Shown: piece by piece, positions 58,201-64,000 of the stretch
How the letters are laid out: each line of letters begins with the position of its first letter
Position numbering within the stretch: the first letter of the stretch is position 1
DNA from: Terebella lapidaria
Lineage: Eukaryota; Annelida; Polychaeta; Terebellida; Terebellidae
Assembly: GCA_949152475.1 (NCBI GenBank)
Contig: OX424560.1
Coordinates: 39,749,719-39,813,718 of the forward strand
DNA: 64,000 nucleotides
Direction of reading: 5' to 3'
Translations under genes and position numbers: made by a program
The notes under the pieces: model-generated
The model's input: the letters and a program-made list of their open reading frames with translations, nothing else
The model's database searches: none
Told to the model about the DNA's origin: nothing

Positions 58201-61200
58201 TGGTGTATTCAGACTGGTTTAATTAGATCTCTTGAAGTTTGCGACTTTGTCATAAAATGGGCTCATAAGATATTTCCACTGAGGGAAATGTCTATTAACA
58301 CAAAACAGTGCTAGTTAGGGCATACTAGTAAGCTTCAATTGGGACATATATGAAGTCACTGGCTTCCTACTGGTGACATTAAAATTGGCCTTGAATGACT
58401 TTGAGAGGTTTTAAATGCAAGGTCATGCTCATTTCAATGTCCGATCTCTATACCTAACCGCTTTAATATCATCATGAATATGTACATGTACATGTATTAG
58501 TCGCTTTGCTGTTGGAAATCGGGTTCTTTGTACATGTAGCACTCGATGAGTCATCAGCATATATTTGGCCTAGTTATTGCCAGTAACCTACAGTGCCTGT
58601 GGTCCTCTACTTTCAGATACAGCAGTGAAAACTACACTCGCCATGCTCATGAAGATAGACGACAGAATCAAGTCGTCCTTGGATGTAAAACATCTTGTAA
58701 GTGACCATTTACATGTACCATGATCAGACCTTTACTCTGTTACTGTAAAACATGTACTTCGTGTATGCAGAAGTAAAATGTGCAGTGTCTGCAGTGTAAT
58801 TAAGTAGATATATGTTGAAAACAACTACCACCTCACCATGTTCACCCAGATAAATGTAAGATTGTCCGAATTTGTGTTTCAGGATATCGAAAAGGGCATT
58901 ACTGCATTCCATGATCTTCAAAGGTTGTCAGTGTCTAGAGCAATTCTGATAACATTCCCTGAAATTATACCTACAGTTAGAAAGGTAATAAGACACAGTT
59001 GTGTAGTGAGTAAGTGACATCGAATTACTTCTTCATATCTGCGCGTGTTATGTTTACATGGTTCATTCTCAGTGAATGCAATCAAATTATCATCATGATC
59101 ACCTATTTATGTCCATACTTGAACCTCTATAATAAACACTTTTGGGTAATCTTACCTGGCTTTCAAAAAAGAGGGAAAAACTGCCATTAAATTTTCTAAT
59201 GGCAAACTATCTTAAACTGGTCATTCTATGCCACTCATACTCGGTCGTTCATAATTTTTTCTTGACGAAACCAGACCGAGGCAGTGATGTCTGAGAATAT
59301 TTTGTAACACTCAGTAACCGAACTTATAGGAAATGATATATGCCAAATATTCTCACGACCTTGAATTTGACCTTCGACTTCATTTTCAAGGTCAGTGCAC
59401 AAAATGGCTAAGATCTCGCTTATTATGGACTTTACAGGTTGGAAATCAATTATGGACATAAAGGAAATAATATATGCCAAATATTTTGATGACCTTGAAT
59501 TTGACCTTTGACTAATTTTCAAGGTCAGAGCACAAAATAGCTAATATCTCGCTTATTATTGACTTTGCATTGGGAATAAATTGTGAACATCTAGGGAATG
59601 ATGTATGCCGAATATTCCCATGACCTTGACCTTAACCTTTGACCGTATTTTCAAAGTCAGAGCACAAAATGGCTAATATCTCGCATATTATGAACTCAGC
59701 AGCTTAGGAATTAATTGGGAGCATATAGGAAATGCTATATGCTGAATATTCTGATGACCTCTAATTTGACCTTTGACTCCATTTTCAAGGTCACAGGACA
59801 TATTATTGAACATATACCTTAGCATAAATTGTGGACATAGAAAATGCCATATGCTGAACAAAGTGAACATTGTTGTGACCTTGAATTGATCAGTGACCTT
59901 ATTTTTGAGGTCACGCGACAAAATAGCCGACATATATATATTAAAACATATATTGTCCGGTAACCTATCTTGGCCCTTGGGCTAATTTTTTTCAGTGTCG
60001 CAAGTTCAGTGTCTCGCCGGAAATTTGCCAACTTAGTGAAGAGCTTTTCCTGAAATTCAGAAGAATTGTTCAAGAGGTATGTCAAAACTAATGCTGAAAC
60101 GCCTCTATGGCCTGTGTGTTATAATTAGATTTTCAATCGGGATGCCTTATGCAGTATTATGATTTTGTCTGCTTATTAGGTTACGGAGCCTGTGGTATTT
60201 TTTTAGTTTTTAGCTTACCGGACCTATGGTCCGATAAGCTATTGTAATCAGGTGGGGTCCGGCGTCGGTCCGTCGGCGGCATCGGCGTCGTCTTTGTCAA
60301 ACGCTTGGAAACGCTGGGACAAATCTGTACGAAGAATGTCGATGTAATTCACAAAAGGTGTAATTCACAAAATATGTTCTATGGGTCCATATCTCAGGAC
60401 CATTTTTTTTGTCGATTGAATCGTTTCCGGCCGATCCAGGGGCCTTTAAAATTTCGGGCCAGGCTCGAGATAGGGATTTCCCATGTTAAATGTAGTTGTC
60501 ATTTGCACAAAATCTGTTCGATAATTTTTTTTCTAATGCATATATATATGTACACTTTTTTTATCTCAATTTCACAATTAGAAAAGACATACTTTTTTAG
60601 TTTTTTAGGGCTGAGTTTCACAATTAGAAAAAAACAAAATTGAAGGGATGCCACAATGTCTAGTTCATAGTTCACATGATAGGAGGGCTGTTCATTAAGT
60701 TTTTGGAAAGACACTACATACATGATTCTTGAGGCATATTGCTCACGGATCTCACACTTTCTTGATACCTGTTTGACATTCAAATATAACTCACTGGAAA
60801 GGAAATGAAATGGTTTCATTGCTACTTGGTAACTATGGCAATCATTGTAAAACAAGATTGTAAAACAAGGCCATCTGCCCCATTGCCTGGTATGTAATTG
60901 ATTTGCATTTGCTACTTGTATGTTGCAATGTATTGTGCGACTTTTCACAGATTTGGTACAAGTTTATTATCAAATTTTTGGTGGAGGAAAATGCAGTGTT
61001 CCCAAACAGCATTTTGTATTTCATGCAACTGAACCAAGTTTCAGCCCAATTTCAAATTTCAAACAAGTTCACATGTGTTTTTGTGGAATTTAAACATACT
61101 ACTCCCCAAAATAAGGGAATAGTAGTTTTCCCAGAAAATTATTGAGATAGCCCTCGAATATCTGGATGTTTGATGTAAATTATTATCATGATTATAATCA

Positions 61201-63833
61201 TGATAATTATGTAGTATACATAATACAATGTGCTCTGACATATTTCAATCATGTAATATAATATTTGAGCTATACTCTGATTTTTTTAACTCGTTTACAC
61301 CGTTTTTTGCCTTTAGTTCAGTCAAGTTACTTCGAGCGAACTATTCATCTGAATATTGCATATCTGTGGTACAAACGGCAATTAATTTACACAAACCTGC
61401 CTTCCGGAACGCTATCTGTTTCTTTCAAAACACAAAAGTTTTATTTAAGCGAGGATTTGCTCGAACCATGGGCGCCGACATATTGCTTGGTTCTCGACAA
61501 CTGATGACGGAATCCAAATGGACAAGTTCAAATTAGTAATAATAGGGGGGTCGGGTTGTCAGTTGTCGTCAAGGTGCCTGCACGTGCGAGTCATTTCGAA
61601 TCAGTTTACCTGCATGGGCGGTCCCTATCCTAACCCTCGCCCCTATGCACATGATGCAAATTATCCGAACAGAATCGCCCATCACGTGCCAAAGGAAAAC
61701 AATATTTGTTGACATGCAAATGACAGGATTTCAGTGAAAATTTATCATTGCAGTAGATTGCTAACTTTCACAATTCTATGAGCAGAAGTCTGAAAGTTTG
61801 CAGAAAAATGCCGTTTGATCTCCAGGTGAAGTATGCCAAGTTACAATACGATACCATTAAACATCGCAAAAATATCGGCAAAAAACGGTGTAAACGAGTT
61901 AGAAAAATCAGAGTATACATGTCTTTCAATATGTTGTACTGTTAGCATGTTTATCATGTTTATTCAAGGAAACTAGCTGCAGTGAGTTATTTTTAGACGT
62001 TAGACATGGTGGCGAACCAGAAAATAAATCATCTGACAGTGATGAATTTTCGCCAAAAGAATACTTTCATATTCTGCTCCCATGATTTCATCAATGTATT
62101 TATCCATGCTATTTTTTGTATTTCTTCCTGCTAATAAGGATTCAGATACCATGGATACACATGATACGGGAAGAATCAGTAAATATGGTAAGTGATTTTT
62201 TGGATAAATTAACCTGCCAGGTAGTTGAAATATTGATGATATTGAATAAATTATTATATTACGGATACTATGGATTTGCGATCGTCACGCCGCCATGTCC
62301 GCGTCCGCAGTAGACACTTTCTTGTGAGCGCTCTACAGGTTGCAAATCTCAACCGATTGGCTGATTGCCAAGGTATTTTGTACTGAAATCATTCTTTCGG
62401 GACAAGTGCATATCTCGGAAACGGTGTGTCGTAGAGCAAAACGGACATTATTTTCGGACTCGTGGCACTACAAAAACAAGCCTTAGGGGGGAGTTGGATG
62501 AACTTTGACCTTGATCTAAAAATTTCCTTCTGAGTCTGCAATTTGTATTTTCGTCCATATCTCAGAAACTGTGCGTCGTAGAGCGAAAGGAACATTATTT
62601 TTAGACTCGTGGCACTAGACAAACACATGGATAAAACACACTCAACGACTAATGATGTGCTGATAATTAGATTTATGAAAATCTAATCAAATGAAATCCA
62701 CTCAATGACGTCACGCATAACTAGTGAGCTGCCTCGAGCACTCCCGGAGCCTGACAAAGTCACAACACATAAATGGTCATAATTAGGGCATTTCGGCACG
62801 AAATGTCTTTATGGTTTTGTCAGAATTCGCTAGCTATTGTTTTCCGGTTGATAACCCGACAAGGATTGGCTCTATCGTTCTGAAATTCACGGGTCGATTT
62901 ATATAGTGTCAGAGAGGAACCCTATTGATTTTGGGCCCAGTCCTTCAATCGACCTTTGACCCATGGCTCGAAACCTATCTTGCTGAGTCTTCCTTGTGGC
63001 TTCCTGTATTATCTCAGAAACGGTGCGTCGTAGAGTGAAACGGATGTTATTTTGGGACTCATGGGTCTAGACTAAAATGTCTAATGGGCATTATGGATGA
63101 ACTTTGACCTCGGCCTAAAACTTTTTTGCTGAGTCAGTATTTTTCTTTTTCGTCGATATCTCGGAAACGGTGCTTCGTAGAGCGAAACGGACGTTATTTT
63201 TGGACTCGTGGGCCTAAGCTAGGGCTTCAACGAGTACAGATTTCTGTAACCGGTTAATCGTCCAAAAATATAGAGCTAGAGAAGTCAACATATTTCTGAA
63301 AATAGCCCCATTTTTTATTGACAGTTTTACCAATCGGCGGCATTAAAAATGTGCATCAATTTGCGCCTAAAACTTACATGTACTTAAAAATGTAACCGGT
63401 TACATTCAGTAACCGAAGCGTAACCGGTTAACCGGGTAATCGTTGAAACCCTAGTCTAAGCTAACATACCTAGTGGGTCTGATGGATGAACTTTGACCTC
63501 GGCCTAAATTTTTTTTGCTAAGTCATCTCCTCTCTGTTGAAATGTCCAAGGCATCTTTAGGCCTTGACGTCTAGTTTGGAACGGATCAAGATATTTTAGT
63601 TCTGTAAAACCACTGGATTCCTTCAACATGTTCAAAGATGATCTTTCACAAGTTCAAATTAGTTTTTATGTTATGTTCCCCTTAGAATGTATGAACATGC
63701 TGTACCCTAAAATTCTATATATCATGTTCATTTATCCATATCTTCAACATGATTGATTTTGTTTTCACAGAGAGTTCATCACTTTCGCATCTCCCCTCCT
63801 CTGATGATGAACAACCAGGATGGAGTGCGAGAG
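55294..63833 (+). CDS. Repeat linker plus LEDGF-type integrase-binding domain (IBD), C-terminal half of the SET gene (inferred)
   Basis: Exons: 55294-55358 (LVEDYGRSVVVETEVSERTEL), 55501-57151 (550 codons of a 9-residue repeat), 58617-58696, 58883-58984, 59996-60076, and probably 62146-62187 and 63771-63833, then past the right edge. The first five join in phase. From DTAVKTTLAMLMKIDDRIK to LFLKFRRIVQE the product aligns along its length with the PSIP1/LEDGF IBD: IKSSLDVKHLDIEKGITAF for IKNSLKIDNLDVNRCIEAL, and CRKFSVSPEI for IRRFKVSQVI. The IBD binds short IBD-binding motifs of chromatin factors such as MLL and POGZ. The F406 and V408 equivalents are kept, while D366 is Lys. After VQE the in-frame reading is IPWIHMIREESVNM; another frame of the last two exons looks more protein-like (SSSLSHLPSSDDEQPGW), so an exon may be missing. 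One unseen 3n+1 exon is also needed after YWRQ at 50230 to enter this half in phase. Confidence 0.68.
55501..57151 (+). repeat. Coding 27-bp minisatellite, about 60 units of GFTGVEPQS
   Basis: The unit GGATTCACTGGAGTCGAGCC-ACAGTCG varies at few positions: ACT/GCT (T or A), CAG/GAG (Q or E). The whole exon, including non-repeat flanks, stays open in the frame that continues to the IBD exons. It begins after TTGGAATTGCAG with LSSDESLLQSR and ends TCTG|GTGAGC in phase 1, which the next exon requires. The opposite strand is also open for 621 codons. Most substitutions between units are conservative in the plus frame. Confidence 0.9.
57420..57516 (+). mobile_element. Partial copy of the GGGCCC MITE
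   Basis: GGATTAAAAAGGTGCGAGAC..GATTAAATGGTATG and TTACTTGGGCCCA match the right half of the element at 3995-4254. Confidence 0.6.
57590..58450 (+). repeat. About 150-bp tandem repeat, about five units, with AGGTCA half-sites
   Basis: Units carry GGCTTTCTTTTGGTGACCTTG, AATTTGACCTTGAATGA, GGTCATGCACATT and AAACGGTGCTAGTTAGGGCA. It differs from the 134-bp family but shares the TGACCTTGAATTTGACC core. Confidence 0.82.
59310..59992 (+). mobile_element. 5'-truncated tandem-repeat element ending at a splice acceptor
   Basis: About five 134-bp-type units followed by the family 3' end GTCCGGTAACCTATCTTGGC..GGGCTAATTTTTTT. The terminal T-run is directly followed by CAG|TGTCGC, the acceptor of the exon at 59996. 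Confidence 0.85.
60178..60480 (+). mobile_element. Two overlapping 5' ends of the tandem-repeat family
   Basis: A diverged TTAGGTTACGGAGCCTGTGG is interrupted in a T-rich stretch (TTTTTTTAGTTTT) by TAGCTTACCGGACCTATGGTC and its CGGCGTCGG-rich microsatellite. Only 5' parts are recognisable. Confidence 0.55.
60682..61158. mobile_element. Mariner-like MITE
   Basis: The left end GGAGGGCTGTTCATTAAGTT and the inverse of the right end, TCGAGGGCTATCTCAATAAT, match with gaps over about 35 bp. The sequence resembles mariner-type termini (GAGGG.TGTTCA.TAAGTT). TA lies at each side. There is no transposase frame. Confidence 0.6.
61273..61915. mobile_element. TIR element, TACTCTGATTTTT ends, TA target
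   Basis: The left end TACTCTGATTTTTTTAACTC continues CGTTTACACCGTTTTTTGCC. The right end is the inverse (GGTGTAAACGAGTTAGAAAA then ATCAGAGTA). TA on both sides suggests a Tc1/mariner-type target. Its right terminal region, reversed, is shared with 5368-5580. Confidence 0.72.
62262..63574 (+). mobile_element. Helitron-like element with ATATCTCGGAAACGGTG units
   Basis: CGGATACTATGGATTTGCGA and ACACTTTCTTGTGAGCGCTC match Helitron family A after its 5' hairpin, which is missing. About five units of about 150 bp (CTCGGAAACGGTGCGTCGTA..GACTCGTGGGCCTA) follow. The end is AAGGC-ATCTTTAG-GCCTT then GACGTCTAG followed by T. A hAT MITE is nested inside. Confidence 0.75.
63220..63453. mobile_element. 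234-bp hAT-type MITE nested in a Helitron-like element
   Basis: Ends TAGGGCTTCAACGA and TCGTTGAAACCCTA. Flanks GCCTAAGC (63212-63219) and GTCTAAGC (63454-63461) form an 8-bp duplication with one mismatch. The interior has several TAACCGGTTA palindromes. The interrupted unit is normally continuous in sister units (GGGCCTAGAC.AA). Confidence 0.83.
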
Positions 63834-64000
63834 GTAGATACATGTATTTGTTATACTCAAGTTGCCTATATCCATGATATTCCTTTGCAGCCAATAAAGC
63901 ATGAATTGTTGAAATTATAACAACATTGAAAGTATTGCTATTAATTATTTTCCCTTCAAAGATAATGTTTCAATAATGTTTGCTCGATTTAGACTGTGAT

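Overview
This is animal nuclear DNA, almost certainly from a marine invertebrate. Genes are split into short exons with GT..AG introns, there are no operons, and introns and intergenic DNA are packed with DNA transposons, Helitron-like elements and minisatellites. I cannot fix the phylum from sequence alone. A lophotrochozoan or an invertebrate deuterostome would both fit.

Genes, left to right. (1) The 5' exons of a PARP12/ZC3HAV1-like (ZAP-like) CCCH zinc-finger gene on the minus strand (2894 down to 1134, continuing past the left edge). (2) An intronless NXPE/PC-esterase-type type II membrane protein (8068-9393, +). (3) A Dispatched-family RND/sterol-sensing transporter (22804-26184, +, first exon not found). 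(4) A gamma-butyrobetaine dioxygenase-like 2-oxoglutarate oxygenase in about 15 exons (29199-34372, +). (5) A long gene from 41758 to beyond the right edge: exons for a KMT5A-like SET domain, then a 550-codon exon made of a 9-residue repeat, then exons for a domain that aligns with the LEDGF/PSIP1 integrase-binding domain (IBD). The join between the SET half and the IBD half is inferred, but the combination is the most novel thing in the window.

Mobile and repeated DNA fills the rest. Many elements have exact boundaries with target-site duplications: a MULE-like MITE (10-bp TSD), a 38-bp perfect palindrome with 9-bp TSDs, a TTAA-type element, hAT MITEs (8-bp TSD), an element with NotI-palindrome arrays (6-bp TSD) whose empty site survives in a second copy of its host repeat, a 4-kb long-TIR element inside a tandem-repeat element, canonical Helitrons (A|TC...CTAG|T) and two solo-LTR candidates. 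A dominant family starts with a hairpin, carries a CGTC-rich microsatellite and about 134-bp tandem units, and ends with another hairpin, in the style of pearl/DINE-1/Helentron elements. It inserts into T-runs and is nested up to three deep in the SET gene's introns. Its 134-bp units are full of AGGTCA-type nuclear-receptor half-sites.

Two minisatellites grew out of, or inside, genes: a 42-bp array that multiplies the 3' end and splice donor of a dioxygenase exon about 22 times, and the coding 27-bp array. A third, 36-bp array (about 57 units, 5819-7894) is probably non-coding. The genes are unrelated neighbours, and I see no sign that they act in one pathway.
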